A stretch of 44,528 nt of DNA from Bacteroidales bacterium (GTDB taxonomy: Bacteria > Bacteroidota > Bacteroidia > Bacteroidales > ML635J-15), in the NCBI GenBank assembly GCA_017620015.1, contig JAFZRE010000013.1:1-44528 (forward strand), read 5' to 3'. Positions 1-8,497 of this stretch are shown here, one piece after another. The position numbers and the translations under genes are program-made. The notes under the pieces were generated by a model that was not told the DNA's origin, made no database searches, and saw only the letters and a list, made by a program, of their open reading frames with translations. The first letter of the stretch is position 1; every line of letters starts with the position of its first letter.

Positions 1-114
1 AAATATATTAGCGATGATTTTATTAGTGATGTACAATACAAGATAAATAGAAGACCTAGAAAAAAATTGAACTTTTTATCTCCGAAAGAGGTCTTCTTCA
101 ACCTTATTATTTAA
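1..114 (+). CDS. IS30-family transposase, C-terminal fragment (5' end outside window)
   Basis: Frame 1 is open from the first base to a TAA at 112-114 and encodes 37 residues. The stretch INRRPRKKLNFLSPKEVFF matches the C-terminal end of IS30-family DDE transposases, where an NxRPRKxLxxxTPxEvF motif follows the last catalytic acidic residue. The family cuts and joins insertion-sequence ends. Only the tail is visible, so nothing can be said about whether the full gene is intact. A short sequence after the stop looks like the element's terminal repeat. The call rests on one motif, but that motif is distinctive. Confidence 0.85.
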   Translation, partial: KYISDDFISDVQYKINRRPRKKLNFLSPKEVFFNLII

Positions 115-141
115 TTTTGCACTTGCTTGTTGAATCTGCAC
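115..141 (+). repeat. Probable right terminal inverted repeat of the IS30-like element
   Basis: The bases directly after the transposase stop (TTTTGCACTTGCTTGTTGAA and onward to CTGCAC) resemble the ends of IS30-type elements of Bacteroidota, which lie close to the transposase stop codon. The left end is outside the window, so the inverted match and any target duplication cannot be checked. The exact boundary is an estimate. Confidence 0.5.
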
Positions 142-164
142 TTTTCCATTTCAAAAAAAAATAT

Positions 165-172
165 TATCTTTG
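165..172 (+). promoter_or_regulatory. Bacteroidota -7 promoter element (TATCTTTG) for the giant surface protein
   Basis: TATCTTTG fits the TAnnTTTG -7 consensus of the Bacteroidota primary sigma factor. It lies just outside the IS30-like end and would give a leader of about 130 nt before the ATG at 311. No clear -33 TTG at the usual spacing was found, so the call is moderate. Confidence 0.55.
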
Positions 173-310
173 CGCGCAATATTATAGGTGTAATGGAGAA
201 TATGTTTTTTGTTGTTTATAATCAAGCAGTTAATTATGGTGTCTCAGCGCGCCACGACCACCACAACCTTGAACTATTTCAAACCATTGAACTTTAAACT
301 TTGAACATAA

Positions 311-3300
311 ATGAAAAACTCAATACAAATGAATAATACAAACGAAATTACTTCTACTAGTCGAAGTGTCAAAGCGTCAGTCGAATGGTCGCTTCCGACT
401 CTTAACTCTTCACTCTTAACTGTATTCGCTGTTTTGCTCTGCTTGCTTTTTGGAGGTAAGGCATGGGGACAGACAACAGTTAATTGTTATCCGCCAAATC
501 AAGCCTATGCTACTGGTTATACAACAACATCTGCTAAGACTTCTGGCGAAATGCATACCGTTTCTAATGGTGGCGTGCAAGGTTGGATGAAGTTTGATGT
601 GTCTTCCATACCAGATGATGCAACAATAAACTCTATAAATCTGCATTTTTATTGCACTAGTACATCAAACAGCTATGTAAAACTTACTTCTGCTAATTTG
701 TTAGACCCAGTTTCTGCCACAGCTTCTAATCTTTATACTGCAATTACAACAGAAACCCCCAATTATTATACATCAACTTATATAAGTGGCTTTAGTTCTT
801 CTGGATGGAAAAGCTTTACTTTAAGTTCATCAGCAGTGGAGAACTTGCAAAGCCACGGACTCTCTCATAATTATTTTACAATTGGTTTTTATGAATATGA
901 GTCTTTAAGTACATCGTATTATTTATATGCGTATGGTTATAACGTAGCAGATGCAACATTGAGGCCATATATTGAAGTAACCTACACTCCTCATCCCGTT
1001 CCCACTCCTACCATTTCTCAGTCAACAATTCCTCTTTGCGGCGATAATGTTACCCTTACGGCAAATGTCGGTGGCGCATCTATTCCTTCGGGATACTCGT
1101 ATCATTGGTTTGACAATGCTGCTTGTACCCATGAAATAGGTACTGGAGCAAGCATTACTATACCTTCTTCTACTGGTGCTCAGGTGTGGTGCCGTTTGCA
1201 AAAAGCAACACAGGAACAACGGGTAACAGACTTTGTTTATACTGGAAATGTGCAGTCATATACCATTCCTAATGGTACTACTTCTCTGAATTTGGAAGTC
1301 TGGGGTGCCGAAGGTGGTGGTGGCCGTGGAAATGGGTCTTTGAAATCGGCAGGTGGTAAGGGTGGATATTCATACGGTACATATACAGCTACATCAGGAA
1401 GCAATCTATATATTTGTGTAGGAGGAAAAGGTTCTGATGGCGTACTTGGTAACGGAACTATTCAAATTACGGCTACTGGAGGTTATAATGGTGGTGGAGG
1501 TGGTACTTGTGATAATGACCCTTCTTCTGATTCAGGACGTGAGGCCGCTGGTGCTGGTGGTGGTGCAACCCATATTGCTACATCTAATGGAGTACTATCT
1601 TCTCTTTCTGGAAATCGTTCCGCAGTATTGATGGTCGCCGGTGGCGGTGGCGGAGGTTCTTTTGGTACTAATGGAGGCTTTGGCGGTGGTACTACAGCAG
1701 GTGCTGGAGCAAATTCTGGAACAACAATTTATGGTGGGTTTGGCTATGGTGCTAATGGTTCTGGTATGGGTGATAATGATGGTGTCGCTGGCGGTGGCGG
1801 TGGCTGGCAAGGCGGAAATGCTTATAATACAACAAGTACTGCAAGTTATGCTGCTGGTGGAACTGGCTATGTAAATACATCGTTGCTAACTTCTGCCACT
1901 ACAGTAGCTGGTAACACTTCCTTCGCTGCTCCTGGTGGTGCTTCCGAAACCGGTCATCCTGGCAACGGCTATGCCCGTATTACAGCGACAGTAACACCTT
2001 GTGGGGCTGCTGGTTCACATACTATTTTATGCAATAATTGTACGGCAATTGCTGCGCCTACAGTATATTCTGCTAATGGTTGCGGATATGCACCGCTTGC
2101 GGCAGACAATATAGCTGATGGTTGTGTTGTCGATTGGTACGATGCTGCTACGGGCGGAAACTTGGTTTATACAGGAACACCTTTCAATGCCACGACATCA
2201 GGCACATATTATGCTGAAAGCCGTGACGAAAATGGGTGTGTATCAGTTCCTCGTTCATCGGCTACGGCAACTATTTATAACTTTGATGCTGGTATGATAA
2301 TCTCAAGTCCTAATAATGCTATGCGTTGTCAAGGTGCTACAGGTGATATTGAGATAATAGCAAGTGCAGCTCAGGGAAAACCGACCATAACATACAAGTG
2401 GTATATGGATGGAGAAGAAATCGCTGGAGCAACGGCACAAAACTACACCATACCAAGTGCAACGGTAGCTAGTTTGTCGGTAGGCGAATACGTTTACACG
2501 CGAAAGGCATTCAATCATTGCGGTGGAGAAGGTTATGTGGAATCGTCAGGTTCGTTTACTTTAAATATAATTGCTCAGCCTACTGCTACAATTACAGGTT
2601 CTCCTGCCGCAAACGTTTGCCAAGGCGAAACGCTTTTGGCGTTTAGCGTAAATACAGGCGATGTAACGCAGTCGGAATGGATATGGTCTGATGATGGCAC
2701 TTCGGCTGCATGTGTTCCATCGGGCACGGTGGGTAGTCATAGTTATAGATGTACTGTTACTTTTCCTGCCGAGCTGGGCTGTGCAGATGCCGTAAGCAAC
2801 GAAATTTCATACACCGTACATGGTTTGCCTACGGGTGTAAGTCTGTCTGTGCCATCTACAACATGCACAGAATCTTCTACAGTTCTTACTGCATCGGCAA
2901 CAGCGGCAGATGGAAGTTCAATTTCATCCTATCGTTGGGGTACAAGTTCTTCGTATGCAGGAACTCCATGCAGCGAATCGTTGAGCAATACATGTCCCGT
3001 AGAACCGACATTGCACGGTTATTATACCTATAGCGTTACAGTTACAGATAACTGGGGCTGTTCGGTTTCTGCTGTGTCGGGAACGGTAAATGTTTATGAT
3101 GGTATTGACTTGCACGTTGGCGATGACCGCGAACCTGCATTATATTATCCCGATGAGTTTCCTATAAACATCGAGGCTGACCCTGCAGACCTTATTGGTT
3201 ATGGATGGTCTTCATCACTTATAGGCGAGACTTTGGGTTCTACCACAAACACTCAGGCTGTAGCTCCGGTTACAACCACACGCTACACCGTAACAGCCAC

Positions 3301-6300
3301 GGCAGCAAGTGGATGCTCTCTTTCCGGAAGCAAGCAGGTGGCGGTAAAGGTTACGGCTGGTGTCGATTGTGGTGTGCTGTATGTCGATAACAAATATACT
3401 GGAGGCAGTTACAACGGTTCGTCGGCAAGACCTTTCAGGGAAATTACCGATGTGTTCAACAATATGCCTACAGGTGCTAATGCGCCTTCTGCCGAGCATC
3501 CTTTGCATGTGCGCATAGCTGGTTCATCAACCGAATATACAACCGACCATGCCATCGAACTGCAAAACTATGTAATACTTGATGGCGGTTGGAAAAATAC
3601 AGATGGTGTGTGGACAAAGGGCAACACTCAGGCAACAACATTTAGGCGCACTGGTTCCTACGAAGGAAGCGGACAGACAGCAAGGCTTGTAGCTTTCGAG
3701 GGCAACAGCAAGTCAAACTTCAAGATTCAAGATATGACAATCAAGACTGATGCGGCTCCTGTACAAAGGCAAAGCGTATCTGTGCCACAATACATAGGAA
3801 CGTATGAAGGATATGGTAGCGATTATTATATTTCATTAGTTGATGGTAGTAGTCTTTCTCTTGTTGTTACAACTGGTTTTACGATTTACGATAGCGGTTA
3901 TACAGGAGATTATAGTAATGGTGAAAGTAGTGAGGTGTATTTGTATCCAGCTAACGGAGGTATATTGAGTATTACAGGTAACTATAATATAGAATCTTGT
4001 TGTGATAATTTGAATATTTATGACCAGACTAATTTTGATGGATATGATTATAAGGGAGAAGGGAGTTTTACATATACATCTACCGATGCTGGTGGTGGTA
4101 TTGGTATTTATTTTACTTCAGATAACTCAGTAACAAAACCAGGTTTTGAATTGACTGTAACAGAAATCGGAGCAAAACCTATTGGATATACAGTTGGCAC
4201 GCAGAATATAACAACCCATACCTACGGAGTTTCTACATATGCTATACATTTGAATGATTGTTCAAACTACGATATAGTAAGGTGCGACTTACAGCCTGGT
4301 GCAGCAAGTGCAGGTGGAGCAGGTTATGAAGGACAGGATGGTGTTCGGGGAAGAAATGGAGGAAATGGAAATCTATCGTCAACTCCTGCTGCTCAAAGTG
4401 GTGGTAGCGGAGGCGAAGGTGCACAAGGGGTTGATAGTGGCGATTACGCAAGTGGTGCAGGAGGTAATGGAGGAGATGGTGAATGGGCTGGATCTACTAA
4501 TGAGTACTATGGTTTTAGAGGATATACTGGTGGTAATGCGGGGACTATTGACGGGAGCAATGGCAGGGGCGGTTCTGGCGGATATTTTGTTGAGGAGCAA
4601 ATAGATCCTAGTACAGAGATTAATTGTGAAAGAAATTGTGGCGGAAATGATGGACAAGCTGGTTATACTGGAAATGCTGGCGTAGGCGGAACCTCATATT
4701 CATCAGCATCTCCTAAGGCGGCAACGTATGGAATTTATTTTGTTGCAGGGGAACAAGGTGAAACGGGAGGCCGAGCTTATGGCGGTGGTGGCGGTGGCGG
4801 CGGCTCTGGTGGCTGCAATGACTATGGAAGGGTTGGATTAATTAATTCTCGTTCTGGTGGCGGCGGTGGCGGTGCTGGCGGTTCTGGCGGTGGCGGAGGC
4901 TACGGCGGTGGCGGTGGCTACGGCGGCGGCTCGTCATTTGGTATATACTTATATGCAACTTCAATATCAGGTGTTTCTGATTGTAAAATAGCATCAGGAA
5001 CCAAAGGTACTGGTGGTGCTGGTGGTGTAGGAGGAACTGGTGGTCCTGGTGGTGTTGGTGGTGCCGGTGGCAGTGGTTACAGCCATTCTGGTTCTAGTGG
5101 CGGCGATGGTGGCTCTGGCGGACAAGGTGGACAAGGCGGTCAAGGTGGTCAAGGACAGAAAGGTGCCGATGGCGTTTCGTGGAAAATTGCTGTTGTAACA
5201 AGCAGTTCACATTCAAGTTCTGAGTCTGGCTGTGTTGCAACTATTGCTCACAACATTACATCTGCCAATTATGGAACGGAAGCTGGTGTATATTACGGTT
5301 GCTCACGTTCGCAGGTAGAGGTAACTAAGGGTGGCGGTTCGTGGACTGCAAGCAGCGGTAACATTGCAAATGTAATAACCGATGCAACAGGAGTCCCAAT
5401 GTACTCAACTTCAGCATCAACAGCTGTGGTATCGTATGCAAGCACTGGTAGCTATCAGCCTATAAGTGGCGATAGCCGTATTTTTATCCTTCGTAATCGT
5501 TCTGATATTGGAGCAAGTAGTGCTATAGTTCCTGCCGATGGAAATGATGAAACTGTATGCGAGGGTACATCAAAAATATACACTTATGACCCTGGCGATG
5601 GTGCATCGCTCGAAAGCGGAGAGGTTTTATTGTGGACATTATATGATGATTCTTATACACAAAATGATAACGCAACCGAGGTTTACAATGGTTCTTCTTT
5701 AGAGGGTTATCCGCTGCCGACTACGCTTACTGAAGGTACTTATTATCTAAAACTTGAAATCAAGAGCAATTGCTGCGGTCTGTCTGTTCCTATATGGAAG
5801 GAAATAACAATACTTCCTGCTCCAACGGCAACAATTAGCGGTGGTGGTGAAATATGCCCAGGCGCAAGCAGGGAACTTACCATAGCATTTACTGGTAGTA
5901 ATACATTTACATACCAAATCACTGGTGATACCGAGAACAGAACATTGGCATCTGGTACTACAGCTACAATATCGGTGTCACCAACCGAAGAAACTACATA
6001 CTACATAACATCACTTACAGATGGAAATGGTTGTGAAGCACTGGATTTGTCTGACAATGAGACAGTATCAATAAGTCAACCAGAGATTGAAGGCGTTACT
6101 ATGAATGATTTTGTATGGTTGGGCAATGCTGGTAATGATTGGAATTCTACAATCAACTGGATGCAATACAATGGCAGCAGTTATGTATTGGCTTCATCGG
6201 AGCCTACATCTGGAGATAATGTTTTAATAAAGGATGGTACATGTGTTTCGTCGAACAATCCAATGTTGACTAGTAATGGTGAAGCCAAGAACCTCACAAT

Positions 6301-7669
6301 AGGCTCGGGCAGAAGTCTTGACATTGACGAATATACCCTTTCGGTGGCAGGAAACCTCACCAACAACGGCACATTCACTGCTAGTGCAGGAACGGTAGTA
6401 TTCAATGGTAGCGCACATCAGACAATCTCAGGTTCGTCGCTCACATTAAATAATGTAACCTTCAACAACGACAAGAACTTCACGCTCGACGGATTGACAC
6501 CTACAGTAAGCGGAACTGCAACCTTCACCGCCGGTATCGTAACTGGTGATATGAACTTCGGTGCATCGGCAACCACTGCCAATGCAAGTCGCACAAGCCA
6601 CGTCGAGGGAAAGGTTACGAAAGAGGCTGGTTCTGGCGCTTTCACCTTCCCGACAGGTAATGCTGGTGTGCTCGGTTCGGTAACCGCAATTCCAACAGCC
6701 GACACTTGGGTTCGTTTCCACAACCTAGTCGCATCTGGCGACGCCCTTCCAGCCGACTATCCGCGCTTCTGGAATCCTAACGACAACTGCGACGACAACG
6801 AAACACGTTTCGACCACGTAAGCAACTTCGAATACTGGGATATAAGTAGTCCTGCAGGACTGAGCAACGCAACTATTGTCGCTTCGGCAGACAACGCCAG
6901 CAAGCATTTCGGCTCTACAGACCCTGCACCAACAGCTACAGATATTTTAGGTGCAATCTGGACTGACGGCTGCTGGAAGAACCTCGGCGGAAGCAACCAG
7001 GACATTTCGGGTGACTACAAGACCATTAGGGTTGAAGGTGTAGCAATTCCTGCAGTAACCCGAGCTGGTACACCATACTTCACCCTCGGCTCCAAGACGC
7101 ACGAAACCTTGCTTCCAATCGAACTTGTTTCGTTCACGGCCCAGTGCGACGGTCGTTCATCTCTCGTAGAGTGGACAACAGCCACCGAGAAGAACAACGA
7201 CTACTTCTCGCTCGAGCGTTCCGACGATGCAGTCAACTTCATCGAGATTGCACGCGTGGCAGGAGCAGGAAACAGCATCGAACCGATTGACTACTCATAC
7301 ACCGACTATGGTATTCACGGTGGCGACAACTACTACCGCCTTGTTCAGGTTGACTACGATGGCACACGCACCGTTTCGGAAATCGTTGTTGCAAACTGCA
7401 TCGAATCTGAAGTTGCTGAACCAGATGTTCAGGCTTACCCGAACCCGTTCAGCAGCGATTTGACAGTCGTCCTGGACAACTTCGGCAACCGCGCAGCAAC
7501 CATCGAGGTTTACGACATGCTTGGCGAGTTGGTATTCATGCAGAAGGCCGACGCACCGCAGAACAGCTATCAGACTGTGCTGAACCTCAGCAATCTGTCG
7601 CCTGCAGCCTACACGGTAAGGGTTAGCACAACGGACTTTGTAATCAACAGGAATGTTGTGAAACAGTAA
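311..7669 (+). CDS. Giant T9SS-exported multidomain surface protein (glycine-rich, Ig-like, beta-helix)
   Basis: A 2452-residue cell-surface protein. A hydrophobic segment at 34-48 followed by AWG-Q (53/54) forms a signal peptide with a long n-region; Met7 is an alternative start. Domains by eye: a DNRLRE-like beta domain (about 55-225); an Ig-like segment; a glycine-rich domain (about 306-563) resembling Pfam Gly_rich of ALK/LTK receptors; several Ig/PKD-like domains (565-1015); a beta-helix-like region (1017-1160) interrupted by a CUB-like domain (1161-1287); a second block of GGx repeats (1328-1620); further Ig-like domains; a beta-strand repeat region (from about 1933); an FN3-like domain (2266-2365); and a T9SS type A sorting domain starting YPNPFSSDL (about 2374-2452). 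It would cross the outer membrane through SprA and be anchored or released after tail cleavage. Adhesin is inferred. The 3' third looks more GC-rich than the 5' part. Confidence 0.88.
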   Translation: MKNSIQMNNTNEITSTSRSVKASVEWSLPTLNSSLLTVFAVLLCLLFGGKAWGQTTVNCYPPNQAYATGYTTTSAKTSGEMHTVSNGGVQGWMKFDVSSIPDDATINSINLHFYCTSTSNSYVKLTSANLLDPVSATASNLYTAITTETPNYYTSTYISGFSSSGWKSFTLSSSAVENLQSHGLSHNYFTIGFYEYESLSTSYYLYAYGYNVADATLRPYIEVTYTPHPVPTPTISQSTIPLCGDNVTLTANVGGASIPSGYSYHWFDNAACTHEIGTGASITIPSSTGAQVWCRLQKATQEQRVTDFVYTGNVQSYTIPNGTTSLNLEVWGAEGGGGRGNGSLKSAGGKGGYSYGTYTATSGSNLYICVGGKGSDGVLGNGTIQITATGGYNGGGGGTCDNDPSSDSGREAAGAGGGATHIATSNGVLSSLSGNRSAVLMVAGGGGGGSFGTNGGFGGGTTAGAGANSGTTIYGGFGYGANGSGMGDNDGVAGGGGGWQGGNAYNTTSTASYAAGGTGYVNTSLLTSATTVAGNTSFAAPGGASETGHPGNGYARITATVTPCGAAGSHTILCNNCTAIAAPTVYSANGCGYAPLAADNIADGCVVDWYDAATGGNLVYTGTPFNATTSGTYYAESRDENGCVSVPRSSATATIYNFDAGMIISSPNNAMRCQGATGDIEIIASAAQGKPTITYKWYMDGEEIAGATAQNYTIPSATVASLSVGEYVYTRKAFNHCGGEGYVESSGSFTLNIIAQPTATITGSPAANVCQGETLLAFSVNTGDVTQSEWIWSDDGTSAACVPSGTVGSHSYRCTVTFPAELGCADAVSNEISYTVHGLPTGVSLSVPSTTCTESSTVLTASATAADGSSISSYRWGTSSSYAGTPCSESLSNTCPVEPTLHGYYTYSVTVTDNWGCSVSAVSGTVNVYDGIDLHVGDDREPALYYPDEFPINIEADPADLIGYGWSSSLIGETLGSTTNTQAVAPVTTTRYTVTATAASGCSLSGSKQVAVKVTAGVDCGVLYVDNKYTGGSYNGSSARPFREITDVFNNMPTGANAPSAEHPLHVRIAGSSTEYTTDHAIELQNYVILDGGWKNTDGVWTKGNTQATTFRRTGSYEGSGQTARLVAFEGNSKSNFKIQDMTIKTDAAPVQRQSVSVPQYIGTYEGYGSDYYISLVDGSSLSLVVTTGFTIYDSGYTGDYSNGESSEVYLYPANGGILSITGNYNIESCCDNLNIYDQTNFDGYDYKGEGSFTYTSTDAGGGIGIYFTSDNSVTKPGFELTVTEIGAKPIGYTVGTQNITTHTYGVSTYAIHLNDCSNYDIVRCDLQPGAASAGGAGYEGQDGVRGRNGGNGNLSSTPAAQSGGSGGEGAQGVDSGDYASGAGGNGGDGEWAGSTNEYYGFRGYTGGNAGTIDGSNGRGGSGGYFVEEQIDPSTEINCERNCGGNDGQAGYTGNAGVGGTSYSSASPKAATYGIYFVAGEQGETGGRAYGGGGGGGGSGGCNDYGRVGLINSRSGGGGGGAGGSGGGGGYGGGGGYGGGSSFGIYLYATSISGVSDCKIASGTKGTGGAGGVGGTGGPGGVGGAGGSGYSHSGSSGGDGGSGGQGGQGGQGGQGQKGADGVSWKIAVVTSSSHSSSESGCVATIAHNITSANYGTEAGVYYGCSRSQVEVTKGGGSWTASSGNIANVITDATGVPMYSTSASTAVVSYASTGSYQPISGDSRIFILRNRSDIGASSAIVPADGNDETVCEGTSKIYTYDPGDGASLESGEVLLWTLYDDSYTQNDNATEVYNGSSLEGYPLPTTLTEGTYYLKLEIKSNCCGLSVPIWKEITILPAPTATISGGGEICPGASRELTIAFTGSNTFTYQITGDTENRTLASGTTATISVSPTEETTYYITSLTDGNGCEALDLSDNETVSISQPEIEGVTMNDFVWLGNAGNDWNSTINWMQYNGSSYVLASSEPTSGDNVLIKDGTCVSSNNPMLTSNGEAKNLTIGSGRSLDIDEYTLSVAGNLTNNGTFTASAGTVVFNGSAHQTISGSSLTLNNVTFNNDKNFTLDGLTPTVSGTATFTAGIVTGDMNFGASATTANASRTSHVEGKVTKEAGSGAFTFPTGNAGVLGSVTAIPTADTWVRFHNLVASGDALPADYPRFWNPNDNCDDNETRFDHVSNFEYWDISSPAGLSNATIVASADNASKHFGSTDPAPTATDILGAIWTDGCWKNLGGSNQDISGDYKTIRVEGVAIPAVTRAGTPYFTLGSKTHETLLPIELVSFTAQCDGRSSLVEWTTATEKNNDYFSLERSDDAVNFIEIARVAGAGNSIEPIDYSYTDYGIHGGDNYYRLVQVDYDGTRTVSEIVVANCIESEVAEPDVQAYPNPFSSDLTVVLDNFGNRAATIEVYDMLGELVFMQKADAPQNSYQTVLNLSNLSPAAYTVRVSTTDFVINRNVVKQ

Positions 7670-7797
7670 ATAGTCAGTCCGCCCCCTGAGCCTGTCGAAG
7701 GGTAGGTCCCGAAAATCATAGGGTACCTCGGCTTCGACAAGCTCAGCCAGCGGAAAAACTGCACAACGGACTTTGTAATCAACAGGAATGTTGTGAA
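7626..7797 (+). repeat. 37-base direct repeat of the giant gene's 3' end (7626-7662 and 7761-7797)
   Basis: The 37 bases that encode the last residues before the final Lys-Gln of the giant protein are repeated without mismatch 135 bases downstream. Between the copies lie the stop codon and a hairpin element (7687-7745). The second copy is non-coding. The arrangement looks like an insertion that duplicated its target, or a short tandem duplication later invaded by a repeat. Confidence 0.9.
7687..7745. repeat. REP-like long inverted repeat
   Basis: The arms TGAGCCTGTCGAAG (7687-7700) and CTTCGACAAGCTCA (7732-7745) are complementary apart from one wobble position. The interior also pairs (TAGGTCCC with GGGTACCT). 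A related half-site, TTCGACAGGCTCA, occurs at 27420-27432. The hairpin directly follows the giant gene and may serve as its transcription end or RNA stabiliser, although no T-run follows it. Confidence 0.75.
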
Positions 7798-7800
7798 GAA

Positions 7801-7859
7801 TTGATAATGGACAATGGATAATTGATAATCTGTAGCGGCGCAATGCATTGCGTCGCTAC
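7801..7859. repeat. Dispersed intergenic repeat plus 28-base palindrome
   Basis: 7801-7829 holds TTGATAATGGACAATGGATA and nine more bases; a near-identical copy lies in reverse orientation at 18498-18527. It is followed at 7832-7859 by a near-perfect palindrome, GTAGCGGCGCAATG joined to CATTGCGTCGCTAC, with one mismatch. Both look like common non-coding dispersed repeats of Bacteroidota genomes. Confidence 0.75.
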
Positions 7860-7877
7860 TTTTGTTTATTAGATTGG

Positions 7878-8497
7878 CCCTCTGGGAAATTTGTCTTTAA
7901 TTTGTTGAATTTCTGCCACTTGTGGCACTAAAAAAGGGAGTCGCTGCGCGAGAAATTAAACAAATTGATACAAATATGACAAATTTTATTAACCCTCTGG
8001 GAAATTTGAATTCGATTTGTTCAATTTTTGCCCGTTAGGGCACTAAATAAAGAGTCGCTACGCGAGAATAAAGGGAGTCGCTGCGCGAGAAATTAAACAA
8101 ATTGATACAAATCTAACAAATCTTATTGTCCCTCTGGGTAATTTGAAAAAGATTTGTTCAATTTCTGCCCTTTAGGGCACTGAAAAAAAGGAGTCGCTAC
8201 GCGAGAATAAAGGGAGTCGCTACGCGAGAAATTAAACAAATAGATACAAATATGACAAATCTTATTGTCTCTCTGGGAAATTTGTCTTTAATTTGTTGAA
8301 TTTCTGCCACTTGTGGCACTGAAAAAAGGGAGTCGCTACGCGAGAAATAAAGGGAGTCGCTGCGCGAGAAATTAAACAAATTGATACAAATCTAACAAAT
8401 CTTATTGTCCCTCTGGGTAATTGCTCACTGCGTGTCGCGAGCTAAAGGTTTGAAAAAGATTTGTTTAATTTCTGCCACTTGTGGCACTAAAAAAAGA
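7878..8497. repeat. Tandem array of 4 full and 1 partial units of 115-140 bases
   Basis: Units begin with CCCTCTGGG or a variant at 7878, 7993, 8130, 8269 and 8409. Each contains an ATTTGTT(C/G)AATT box, a hairpin whose arms vary between units (GCCAC/GTGGC or GCCC/GGGC), one or two copies of GAGTCGCTRCGCGAG (itself a hairpin), and an ATTAAACAAATTGATACAAA box. Unit 1 has one GAGTCGC box; units 2-4 have two. Unit 5 is cut short at the 3' end of the neighbouring minus-strand gene and carries a 28-base insert (8423-8450). No gene was found in 7670-8464. Confidence 0.9.
8423..8450 (-). repeat. 28-base mini-element inserted in tandem unit 5
   Basis: Read on the minus strand, this insert begins AACCTTTAGCTC, the same 12 bases that start each unit of the array at 13440-13503. 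It then contains CAC-GCA-GTG, a tiny hairpin. Tandem unit 3 is continuous at the corresponding position (GGGTAATT then TGAAAAAGATTTG), so unit 5 appears to have gained this piece. Confidence 0.7.

Noticed and set aside
1437..1874. Alternate-frame Val/Leu/Met-rich and Cys/Thr-rich open frames over the glycine-coding regions
   Set aside because: Long alternate frames are a by-product of GGT/GGC repeats in the true frame.
7295..7848. Minus-strand open frames over the end of the giant gene and the 3' duplication
   Set aside because: They are shadows of the coding strand and of the REP-like repeats; no start signal or family match.
8197..8379. Short minus-strand frame in the tandem array
   Set aside because: It only translates the repeat units (SRSDSL repeats) and has no ribosome site or family match.
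7878..8497. CRISPR array
   Set aside because: The repeated units adjoin one another and differ internally; there are no short identical repeats separated by unique spacers, and no cas genes.
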